A stretch of 64,000 nucleotides of DNA from Locusta migratoria. Its lineage: Eukaryota > Arthropoda > Insecta > Orthoptera > Acrididae. The notes beneath the pieces are model-generated. The model was given only the letters and a program-made list of their open reading frames with translations, did no database searches and was not told the origin of the DNA. Both the position numbers and the translations under genes were made by a program. The stretch spans positions 568,001-632,000 of the forward strand of contig JAOYRU010000101.1 of the NCBI GenBank assembly GCA_026315105.1, in the 5' to 3' direction. Position 1 is the stretch's first letter, and each line of letters begins with the position of its first letter. Of this stretch, positions 1 through 6,593 are shown in pieces.

Positions 1-25
1 GCAGGACTCAGATGCTGAAGATGCA
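1..25. repeat. End of the preceding cassette
   Basis: These bases match the 25 bases just upstream of each later Gly(CCC) gene, so they belong to a unit lying left of the window. Confidence 0.95.
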
Positions 26-186
26 GCATCGGTAGTTTAGTGGTAGAATGCGCCGGGCGCCGTGGCTCAGCGCGCCTGGTCAGAGGGCTGAACGCCCTCT
101 GTAATAAAAAAGCTGAGCCAAGAACTCTTCGAACAAAAACGAACAAACATGATCAGCGTCCGCAAGGACAAGAACTACCAATAGAG

Positions 187-223
<37 letters not shown>

Positions 224-269
224 CTCGCCTCCCACGCGGGCGGCGCGGGTTCGATTCCCGGCCGATGCA
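26..269 (+). pseudogene. tRNA-Gly(CCC) interrupted by SINE
   Basis: Bases 26-51 match the first 26 nt of intact tRNA-Gly(CCC) (acceptor 5' strand, D arm, start of the anticodon stem). The rest of the gene resumes at 225 after a 168-bp insert and a repeated AATGC. The A box stays in the left piece and the B box in the right piece. The break lies just inside the anticodon stem, so no cloverleaf can form without removal of the insert. The first T-stem base is G where intact copies have C, a further mismatch. It is not a tRNA intron, which would lie next to the anticodon. Confidence 0.93.
52..219 (+). mobile_element. SINE insertion (reference copy)
   Basis: A non-autonomous retroposon of about 135 bp body plus a long A tail, flanked by the 5-bp direct repeat AATGC (47-51 and 220-224), as expected of LINE-mediated insertion. 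The body has an A-box-like TGGCTCAG near its start (63-70) and a weak B-box-like TTCGAA further on (128-133), which points to a Pol III-derived head. The 5' half can fold: a 9-bp outer stem 63-71/112-120 and a 7-bp inner stem 81-87/95-101. The first 18 bases also resemble the 5' end of Alu/7SL with one difference. No run of four T occurs on the plus strand. I cannot assign it to a named family. Confidence 0.85.
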
Positions 270-639
270 TATTTTTCGCCGTTTTCGTGATGATGCTGCA
301 CCGAAACGTACACGTTTGAGCTGCACAAACTACAATTCTGTCCGAGGGAAAACGCGGCGAGATGAGGCAGACATGCAGAACGCAAGAGATGTTACTTGGT
401 CGCTGGCGAGTAAATAGACGCTGATACTGTCGGCCTTCCACCATGAGATGCTATGTCCACTTGCCCCTTGTGTGGCGTACTGTAACAACATGCAAGGGTG
501 GTTTCCGTTGGAAAATCAGCGCTGTGCGTTAATTTACTGAGGCTCGAGAATGCATGTAGCGGCTGACGGATTATTCACGTAGCACAAAGTTGCTAACTTG
601 GGATACTTAGCGACTATCAGTAATACAAACACTTCAAGT

Positions 640-712
640 GCCTGGGTAGCGCAGTAGGCAGCGCGTAAGTCTCATAATCTTAAGGTCGTGAGTTCGATCC
701 TCACCCGGGGCA
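640..712 (+). tRNA. tRNA-Met-CAT: tRNA-Met(CAT), elongator
   Basis: Unit 1 copy; no difference seen from the unit 2 gene. Confidence 0.95.
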
Positions 713-1005
713 TATTATTTAATGTAAAAGACCGCTGAACTCGCATCGTGCTTTTGATAGGGAACGATGTTGATTGTTGCTAATTTTCCACGAGTTTCCG
801 GATGCTTCATCTCCAAAGTGTATCGAACTCATAGCCTTCTAACATCCTCCTGGCCCTCCACATGTTGAAAAAAGCTACTTGCTTTCCTTTTAATAAGCTG
901 CAATTTGCAGTCAACATACACAATGAGCCTCTCAAACAACGAATCACAAGTAGAGTGCACACGAATGTCCGTTGAAAGCACGCAAATATTACAAACGCAT
1001 AAGAA

Positions 1006-1077
1006 TCCGGTGTGGTCTAGTGGCTAGGATACCTGGCTCTCACCTAGGACGCCCGGGTTTGATTCCCGGTACCGGAA
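1006..1077 (+). tRNA. tRNA-Glu-CTC: tRNA-Glu(CTC)
   Basis: Unit 1 copy. Differs from unit 2 by C for G in the variable loop, a change shared only with unit 3. Has the T-loop T56 of all copies. Confidence 0.92.
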
Positions 1078-1311
1078 CGTACGTCTTTTGTGTAATTCTC
1101 GACGAGTTTTTGCCGATTTAACTGCTTTTCCTTGTCCTCTTGGAGATGAACAGAAGTCCTTCGAACGTTTTCGAGAGAAATCGACATGCTATGAAATTGT
1201 CCTGAGGACTAAAAAGAAACCAGAATAGACGCTGCTTGCCCATAAGACCGCGCTGTCATAGAAATAAGCAGCACGATGCTTGAAAACAGCATAAGGAGCT
1301 GATACTCACGA

Positions 1312-1385
1312 GGCCCGTTAGCTCAGTTGGTTAGAGCGTCGTGCTAATAACGCGAAGGTCGTGGGTTCGATCCCTCCACGGGCCA
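1312..1385 (+). tRNA. tRNA-Ile-AAT: tRNA-Ile(AAT)
   Basis: Unit 1 copy; no difference seen from the unit 2 gene. Confidence 0.96.
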
Positions 1386-1625
1386 TTGTTATTTTTCTAT
1401 TACGAAAGGAAACGTGCGTCTCGCAGCCATTTTAAGCTACCTGTCCTTAGATATAGGCCGACTTGAGAGCGTCAGCTCTCGCGTCAGTCGAGACAAGTCG
1501 AGACAGAGAGGCACCAGATGCTGGACCACACAGAGCGAGGAAGGAGAAATATATTGAATGAAAACCGACCGCCAACTCTACGAGCGCACACAAGACGCAC
1601 TCATCTGTAACAACAAAATGAAATT

Positions 1626-1697
1626 TGCGGTGGCCGGGAATCGAACCCGGATCAACTGCTTGGAAGGCAACTATGCTGACCATTACACCACCACCGC
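1626..1697 (-). tRNA. tRNA-Gly-TCC: tRNA-Gly(TCC)
   Basis: Unit 1 copy; no difference seen from the unit 2 gene. Confidence 0.97.
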
Positions 1698-2032
1698 ACA
1701 GCACGGCGCTCTTCCGCCGCCATGTGTAGGCTTTCTGCCTGCCTCCACTGGCCGAAAGACGTCGTTGCTGTAGGGGCACTGCGAGCTAAGCGAGACCAGC
1801 CACACGCATTCGGACAGCGCCTGCACGCACCTTTCGCCTCTTTCCCAAAGTGTCATCACCGACGTCGTAGTTGTACTCACAGCTTCGCGATGAAGGGTCA
1901 TTAAAAAAAAAAAAAAGACGCAGTGCACGTCTCCGTTTCTGTGGCGCTTTTTTTCCCAAGAATCCAATCAGTTGGGACAGGAATCAATTTTCGCAGACGT
2001 CTTTTAGGCAGGACTCAGATGCTGAAGATGCA

Positions 2033-2103
2033 GCATCGGTAGTTTAGTGGTAGAATGCTCGCCTCCCACGCGGGCGGCCCGGGTTCGATTCCCGGCCGAT
2101 GCA
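2033..2103 (+). tRNA. tRNA-Gly-CCC: tRNA-Gly(CCC)
   Basis: A 71-nt gene folding into a full cloverleaf: acceptor GCATCGG pairs with CCGATGC, discriminator A73, D stem GTTT/GAAT, anticodon loop CTCCCAC (anticodon CCC, reading GGG), T arm CCGGG-TTCGATT-CCCGG. The A box (TAGTTTAGTGG) and B box (GGTTCGATTCC) match Pol III consensus. CCA is not encoded, as expected for a eukaryotic nuclear gene. A TTTTT terminator starts 3 bases downstream. The anticodon arm differs from the usual Gly(GCC) gene mainly by CCC for GCC, so the gene may descend from a GCC isoacceptor (inference). Confidence 0.97.
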
Positions 2104-2473
2104 TATTTTTCGCCGTTTTCGTGATGATGCTGCACCGAAACGTACACGTTTGAGCTGCACAAACTACAATTCTGTCCGAGGGAAAACGCGGCGAGATGAG
2201 GCAGACATGCAGAACGCAAGAGATGTTACTTGGTCGCTGGCGAGTAAATAGACGCTGATACTGTCGGCCTTCCACCATGAGATGCTATGTCCACTTGCCC
2301 CTTGTGTGGCGTACTGTAACAACATGCAAGGGTGGTTTCCGTTGGAAAATCAGCGCTGTGCGTTAATTTACTGAGGCTCGAGAATGCATGTAGCGGCTGA
2401 CGGATTATTCACGTAGCACAAAGTTGCTAACTTGGGATACTTAGCGACTATCAGTAATACAAACACTTCAAGT
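2104..2473. other. Gly-Met spacer (370 bp), representative
   Basis: Beyond the Gly terminator I see no gene, no Pol II promoter and no second tRNA. Short frames here are translations of flanking tRNA sequence. The spacer is almost unchanged in all units; units 6 and 8 share one C-to-A, units 30-32 and 34 share a T near its end (GGGTTAC for GGGATAC), and unit 32 has one extra T. Confidence 0.8.
2106..2110 (+). terminator. Pol III terminator of tRNA-Gly(CCC)
   Basis: Five T starting 3 bases after the gene end. The same run follows every Gly(CCC) copy, including the SINE-interrupted ones. Confidence 0.85.
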
Positions 2474-2546
2474 GCCTGGGTAGCGCAGTAGGCAGCGCGT
2501 AAGTCTCATAATCTTAAGGTCGTGAGTTCGATCCTCACCCGGGGCA
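2474..2546 (+). tRNA. tRNA-Met-CAT: tRNA-Met(CAT), elongator
   Basis: A 73-nt gene with anticodon loop CTCATAA (CAT). D arm GCGC/GCGC and T arm GTGAG-TTCGATC-CTCAC pair fully, and G1-C72 with the standard T loop mark it as an elongator rather than initiator Met. Two points differ from the elongator consensus I know. The acceptor GCCTGGG against CCGGGGC leaves a G5-G68 mismatch where C-G is usual. The second anticodon-stem pair is A28-T42 instead of C-G, a compensated change. Every copy in the window has both features. There is no T run close to the 3' end; the first TTTT is 39 bases on. The mismatch may be tolerated, or the family may be partly degenerate. Confidence 0.95.
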
Positions 2547-2585
2547 TATTATTTAATGTAAAAGACCGCTGAACTCGCATCGTGC

Positions 2586-2589
2586 TTTT
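2586..2589 (+). terminator. Distant candidate Pol III terminator of tRNA-Met
   Basis: First TTTT downstream of the Met gene, 39 bases after its end. A nearer TTATTT could act as a weak terminator. The same arrangement is seen in all units. Confidence 0.4.
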
Positions 2590-2839
2590 GATAGGGAACG
2601 ATGTTGATTGTTGCTAATTTTCCACGAGTTTCCGGATGCTTCATCTCCAAAGTGTATCGAACTCATAGCCTTCTAACATCCTCCTGGCCCTCCACATGTT
2701 GAAAAAAGCTACTTGCTTTCCTTTTAATAAGCTGCAATTTGCAGTCAACATACACAATGAGCCTCTCAAACAACGAATCACAAGTAGAGTGCACACGAAT
2801 GTCCGTTGAAAGCACGCAAATATTACAAACGCATAAGAA

Positions 2840-2911
2840 TCCGGTGTGGTCTAGTGGCTAGGATACCTGGCTCTCACCTAGGAGGCCCGGGTTTGATTCC
2901 CGGTACCGGAA
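2840..2911 (+). tRNA. tRNA-Glu-CTC: tRNA-Glu(CTC), T-loop variant
   Basis: A 72-nt gene: acceptor TCCGGTG pairs with TACCGGA (one G-T pair), D stem GTCT/GGAT, anticodon stem CCTGG/CTAGG around loop CTCTCAC (anticodon CTC, reading GAG), T stem CCGGG/CCCGG. The T loop reads TTTGATT, so position 56 is T where C is nearly invariant in tRNAs and in the B box. C56 normally pairs with G19 to lock the D and T loops, and is a key TFIIIC contact. All 34 copies carry T56. The remaining helices are intact, so this is either an expressed variant or a family that lost strong Pol III activity before amplification. Confidence 0.92.
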
Positions 2912-2919
2912 CGTACGTC

Positions 2920-2923
2920 TTTT
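2920..2923 (+). terminator. Pol III terminator of tRNA-Glu
   Basis: TTTT eight bases after the gene end; minimal length for Pol III termination. Confidence 0.7.
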
Positions 2924-3145
2924 GTGTAATTCTCGACGAGTTTTTGCCGATTTAACTGCTTTTCCTTGTCCTCTTGGAGATGAACAGAAGTCCTTCGAAC
3001 GTTTTCGAGAGAAATCGACATGCTATGAAATTGTCCTGAGGACTAAAAAGAAACCAGAATAGACGCTGCTTGCCCATAAGACCGCGCTGTCATAGAAATA
3101 AGCAGCACGATGCTTGAAAACAGCATAAGGAGCTGATACTCACGA

Positions 3146-3219
3146 GGCCCGTTAGCTCAGTTGGTTAGAGCGTCGTGCTAATAACGCGAAGGTCGTGGGT
3201 TCGATCCCTCCACGGGCCA
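3146..3219 (+). tRNA. tRNA-Ile-AAT: tRNA-Ile(AAT)
   Basis: A 74-nt gene: acceptor GGCCCGT/ACGGGCC is perfect, D stem GCTC/GAGC, anticodon stem TCGTG/CGCGA with loop CTAATAA (anticodon AAT, A34 expected to become inosine and read AUU, AUC and AUA). A box TAGCTCAGTTGG and B box GGTTCGATCCC are good. The T stem GTGGG/CCTCC holds one mismatch (T50-C64) and one G-T pair. This recurs in every unit. A TTTTT terminator lies 6 bases downstream. It converges with tRNA-Gly(TCC) on the other strand. Confidence 0.96.
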
Positions 3220-3225
3220 TTGTTA

Positions 3226-3230
3226 TTTTT
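3226..3230 (+). terminator. Pol III terminator of tRNA-Ile
   Basis: Five T beginning 7 bases after the gene end, conserved in each unit. Confidence 0.85.
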
Positions 3231-3320
3231 CTATTACGAAAGGAAACGTGCGTCTCGCAGCCATTTTAAGCTACCTGTCCTTAGATATAGGCCGACTTGA
3301 GAGCGTCAGCTCTCGCGTCA

Positions 3321-3340
3321 GTCGAGACAAGTCGAGACAG
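3321..3340. repeat. 10-bp tandem motif, 2 copies
   Basis: GTCGAGACAA followed by GTCGAGACAG. The locus holds two copies in 20 units, three in 13 units (first copy GTCGAGCAAA) and four in unit 30. It always starts 102 bases after the end of tRNA-Ile. Confidence 0.85.
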
Positions 3341-3448
3341 AGAGGCACCAGATGCTGGACCACACAGAGCGAGGAAGGAGAAATATATTGAATGAAAACC
3401 GACCGCCAACTCTACGAGCGCACACAAGACGCACTCATCTGTAACAAC

Positions 3449-3452
3449 AAAA
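3449..3452 (-). terminator. Pol III terminator of tRNA-Gly(TCC)
   Basis: AAAA on the plus strand, TTTT on the transcribed reading, 7 bases past the 3' end of the minus-strand gene. It remains in units 16-18 despite a neighbouring G-to-T change. Confidence 0.75.
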
Positions 3453-3459
3453 TGAAATT

Positions 3460-3531
3460 TGCGGTGGCCGGGAATCGAACCCGGATCAACTGCTTGGAAG
3501 GCAACTATGCTGACCATTACACCACCACCGC
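3460..3531 (-). tRNA. tRNA-Gly-TCC: tRNA-Gly(TCC)
   Basis: A 72-nt gene on the minus strand. The acceptor GCGGTGG/CCACCGC is perfect, discriminator A, anticodon loop CTTCCAA (anticodon TCC, reading GGA and by wobble GGG), T arm CCGGG-TTCGATT-CCCGG. Its B box is perfect and the D stem GTGT/GCAT is the form usual for this isoacceptor. It is transcribed toward tRNA-Ile and away from the next unit's Gly(CCC). No base difference was seen among the 33 complete copies, making it the cleanest family in the array. Confidence 0.97.
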
Positions 3532-3733
3532 ACAGCACGGCGCTCTTCCGCCGCCATGTGTAGGCTTTCTGCCTGCCTCCACTGGCCGAAAGACGTCGTT
3601 GCTGTAGGGGCACTGCGAGCTAAGCGAGACCAGCCACACGCATTCGGACAGCGCCTGCACGCACCTTTCGCCTCTTTCCCAAAGTGTCATCACCGACGTC
3701 GTAGTTGTACTCACAGCTTCGCGATGAAGGGTC

Positions 3734-3765
<32 letters not shown>

Positions 3766-3879
3766 ACGCAGTGCACGTCTCCGTTTCTGTGGCGCTTTTT
3801 TCCCAAGAATCCAATCAGTTGGGACAGGAATCAATTTTCGCAGACGTCTTTTAGGCAGGACTCAGATGCTGAAGATGCA
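3532..3879. other. Gly(TCC) to next Gly(CCC) divergent spacer, representative
   Basis: No gene recognised. It holds a variable poly(A) tract (28 nt here), a 6-7 nt T run and the 5' flanks of two divergent tRNA genes. The seven bases AAAGACG stand both about 165 bp before the poly(A) end and across its 3' edge, which could be a target-site duplication of an old retroposed fragment (weak). Confidence 0.7.
3737..3764. repeat. Poly(A) tract, 28 nt
   Basis: Homopolymer beginning 206 bases beyond the high-coordinate edge of Gly(TCC) in nearly every unit; length 14-31 nt between units. Confidence 0.9.
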
Positions 3880-3950
3880 GCATCGGTAGTTTAGTGGTAG
3901 AATGCTCGCCTCCCACGCGGGCGGCCCGGGTTCTATTCCCGGCCGATGCA
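3880..3950 (+). tRNA. tRNA-Gly-CCC: tRNA-Gly(CCC), B-box variant
   Basis: Same as unit 2 except T-loop TTCTATT for TTCGATT (position 57 G to T). Position 57 is normally a purine and lies in the B box, so activity may be reduced. The same change recurs in units 27, 30, 31, 32 and 34. Confidence 0.92.
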
Positions 3951-4320
3951 TATTTTTCGCCGTTTTCGTGATGATGCTGCACCGAAACGTACACGTTTGA
4001 GCTGCACAAACTACAATTCTGTCCGAGGGAAAACGCGGCGAGATGAGGCAGACATGCAGAACGCAAGAGATGTTACTTGGTCGCTGGCGAGTAAATAGAC
4101 GCTGATACTGTCGGCCTTCCACCATGAGATGCTATGTCCACTTGCCCCTTGTGTGGCGTACTGTAACAACATGCAAGGGTGGTTTCCGTTGGAAAATCAG
4201 CGCTGTGCGTTAATTTACTGAGGCTCGAGAATGCATGTAGCGGCTGACGGATTATTCACGTAGCACAAAGTTGCTAACTTGGGATACTTAGCGACTATCA
4301 GTAATACAAACACTTCAAGT

Positions 4321-4393
4321 GCCTGGGTAGCGCAGTAGGCAGCGCGTAAGTCTCATAATCTTAAGGTCGTGAGTTCGATCCTCACCCGGGGCA
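4321..4393 (+). tRNA. tRNA-Met-CAT: tRNA-Met(CAT), elongator
   Basis: Unit 3 copy; as unit 2. Confidence 0.95.
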
Positions 4394-4686
4394 TATTATT
4401 TAATGTAAAAGACCGCTGAACTCGCATCGTGCTTTTGATAGGGAACGATGTTGATTGTTGCTAATTTTCCACGAGTTTCCGGATGCTTCATCTCCAAAGT
4501 GTATCGAACTCATAGCCTTCTAACATCCTCCTGGCCCTCCACATGTTGAAAAAAGCTACTTGCTTTCCTTTTAATAAGCTGCAATTTGCAGTCAACATAC
4601 ACAATGAGCCTCTCAAACAACGAATCACAAGTAGAGTGCACACGAATGTCCGTTGAAAGCACGCAAATATTACAAACGCATAAGAA

Positions 4687-4758
4687 TCCGGTGTGGTCTA
4701 GTGGCTAGGATACCTGGCTCTCACCTAGGACGCCCGGGTTTGATTCCCGGTACCGGAA
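4687..4758 (+). tRNA. tRNA-Glu-CTC: tRNA-Glu(CTC)
   Basis: Unit 3 copy; variable-loop C for G as in unit 1, otherwise as unit 2. Confidence 0.92.
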
Positions 4759-4992
4759 CGTACGTCTTTTGTGTAATTCTCGACGAGTTTTTGCCGATTT
4801 AACTGCTTTTCCTTGTCCTCTTGGAGATGAACAGAAGTCCTTCGAACGTTTTCGAGAGAAATCGACATGCTATGAAATTGTCCTGAGGACTAAAAAGAAA
4901 CCAGAATAGACGCTGCTTGCCCATAAGACCGCGCTGTCATAGAAATAAGCAGCACGATGCTTGAAAACAGCATAAGGAGCTGATACTCACGA

Positions 4993-5066
4993 GGCCCGTT
5001 AGCTCAGTTGGTTAGAGCGTCGTGCTAATAACGCGAAGGTCGTGGGTTCGATCCCTCCACGGGCCA
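4993..5066 (+). tRNA. tRNA-Ile-AAT: tRNA-Ile(AAT)
   Basis: Unit 3 copy; as unit 2. Confidence 0.96.
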
Positions 5067-5306
5067 TTGTTATTTTTCTATTACGAAAGGAAACGTGCGT
5101 CTCGCAGCCATTTTAAGCTACCTGTCCTTAGATATAGGCCGACTTGAGAGCGTCAGCTCTCGCGTCAGTCGAGACAAGTCGAGACAGAGAGGCACCAGAT
5201 GCTGGACCACACAGAGCGAGGAAGGAGAAATATATTGAATGAAAACCGACCGCCAACTCTACGAGCGCACACAAGACGCACTCATCTGTAACAACAAAAT
5301 GAAATT

Positions 5307-5378
5307 TGCGGTGGCCGGGAATCGAACCCGGATCAACTGCTTGGAAGGCAACTATGCTGACCATTACACCACCACCGC
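5307..5378 (-). tRNA. tRNA-Gly-TCC: tRNA-Gly(TCC)
   Basis: Unit 3 copy; as unit 2. Confidence 0.97.
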
Positions 5379-5714
5379 ACAGCACGGCGCTCTTCCGCCG
5401 CCATGTGTAGGCTTTCTGCCTGCCTCCACTGGCCGAAAGACGTCGTTGCTGTAGGGGCACTGCGAGCTAAGCGAGACCAGCCACACGCATTCGGACAGCG
5501 CCTGCACGCACCTTTCGCCTCTTTCCCAAAGTGTCATCACCGACGTCGTAGTTGTACTCACAGCTTCGCGATGAAGGGTCATTAAAAAAAAAAAAAAAGA
5601 CGCAGTGCACGTCTCCGTTTCTGTGGCGCTTTTTTTCCCAAGAATCCAATCAGTTGGGACAGGAATCAATTTTCGCAGACGTCTTTTAGGCAGGACTCAG
5701 ATGCTGAAGATGCA

Positions 5715-5785
5715 GCATCGGTAGTTTAGTGGTAGAATGCTCGCCTCCCACGCGGGCGGCCCGGGTTCGATTCCCGGCCGATGCA
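5715..5785 (+). tRNA. tRNA-Gly-CCC: tRNA-Gly(CCC)
   Basis: Unit 4 copy; as unit 2. Confidence 0.97.
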
Positions 5786-6155
5786 TATTTTTCGCCGTTT
5801 TCGTGATGATGCTGCACCGAAACGTACACGTTTGAGCTGCACAAACTACAATTCTGTCCGAGGGAAAACGCGGCGAGATGAGGCAGACATGCAGAACGCA
5901 AGAGATGTTACTTGGTCGCTGGCGAGTAAATAGACGCTGATACTGTCGGCCTTCCACCATGAGATGCTATGTCCACTTGCCCCTTGTGTGGCGTACTGTA
6001 ACAACATGCAAGGGTGGTTTCCGTTGGAAAATCAGCGCTGTGCGTTAATTTACTGAGGCTCGAGAATGCATGTAGCGGCTGACGGATTATTCACGTAGCA
6101 CAAAGTTGCTAACTTGGGATACTTAGCGACTATCAGTAATACAAACACTTCAAGT

Positions 6156-6228
6156 GCCTGGGTAGCGCAGTAGGCAGCGCGTAAGTCTCATAATCTTAAG
6201 GTCGTGAGTTCGATCCTCACCCGGGGCA
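6156..6228 (+). tRNA. tRNA-Met-CAT: tRNA-Met(CAT), elongator
   Basis: Unit 4 copy; as unit 2. Confidence 0.95.
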
Positions 6229-6521
6229 TATTATTTAATGTAAAAGACCGCTGAACTCGCATCGTGCTTTTGATAGGGAACGATGTTGATTGTTGCTAAT
6301 TTTCCACGAGTTTCCGGATGCTTCATCTCCAAAGTGTATCGAACTCATAGCCTTCTAACATCCTCCTGGCCCTCCACATGTTGAAAAAAGCTACTTGCTT
6401 TCCTTTTAATAAGCTGCAATTTGCAGTCAACATACACAATGAGCCTCTCAAACAACGAATCACAAGTAGAGTGCACACGAATGTCCGTTGAAAGCACGCA
6501 AATATTACAAACGCATAAGAA

Positions 6522-6593
6522 TCCGGTGTGGTCTAGTGGCTAGGATACCTGGCTCTCACCTAGGAGGCCCGGGTTTGATTCCCGGTACCGGAA
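6522..6593 (+). tRNA. tRNA-Glu-CTC: tRNA-Glu(CTC)
   Basis: Unit 4 copy; as unit 2. Confidence 0.92.

Larger units (their letters stand above)
26..2032 (+). repeat. Cassette unit 1 (SINE-bearing)
   Basis: Length 2,007 bp; poly(A) 1903-1916 (14 nt, the shortest in the window); two copies of the 10-bp motif. Unique C-to-G at the base of the Gly(CCC) T stem; Glu variable-loop C shared only with unit 3. Confidence 0.95.
2033..3879 (+). repeat. Cassette unit 2 (reference intact unit)
   Basis: Length 1,847 bp with all five tRNA genes uninterrupted. Spacers: Gly-Met 370, Met-Glu 293, Glu-Ile 234, Ile-Gly(TCC) 240 and Gly(TCC)-next Gly(CCC) 348 bp. Poly(A) 3737-3764 (28 nt); two copies of the 10-bp motif; the T run near 3796 has 6 T rather than the usual 7. 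Confidence 0.97.
3880..5714 (+). repeat. Cassette unit 3
   Basis: Length 1,835 bp; poly(A) 5584-5598 (15 nt); two 10-bp motifs; Glu variable-loop C as in unit 1; Gly(CCC) with the B-box variant. Confidence 0.96.

Noticed and set aside
81..101. 7-bp stem with 7-nt loop inside the SINE as a tRNA-Phe(GAA) anticodon arm
   Set aside because: No acceptor, D or T stems can be paired around it; only nested hairpins form.
52..219. SINE insert as a tRNA intron
   Set aside because: Nuclear tRNA introns lie one base 3' of the anticodon and are short. This insert is at the D-arm/anticodon-stem border, has an A tail and is flanked by a target duplication.
40..417. 125-codon frame through the Gly(CCC)/SINE region with a poly-lysine stretch
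   Set aside because: The lysines are the SINE A tail and the flanks are tRNA sequence. The frame is absent in units without the SINE and starts at GTG.
1447..1779. 110-codon minus-strand open frame, recurring in all units
   Set aside because: It runs straight through tRNA-Gly(TCC); its middle is the translation of that tRNA. Identity between units reflects array homogeneity, not coding selection.
2004..2278. Overlapping 71- and 87-codon minus-strand frames with GNRTR and GIEPG motifs
   Set aside because: Those motifs are antisense translations of the T arm of a tRNA gene, a common false ORF.
2474..2546. Initiator tRNA-Met
   Set aside because: G1-C72 pair, elongator-type D and T arms and the TTCGATC loop fit elongator Met; initiator hallmarks are missing.
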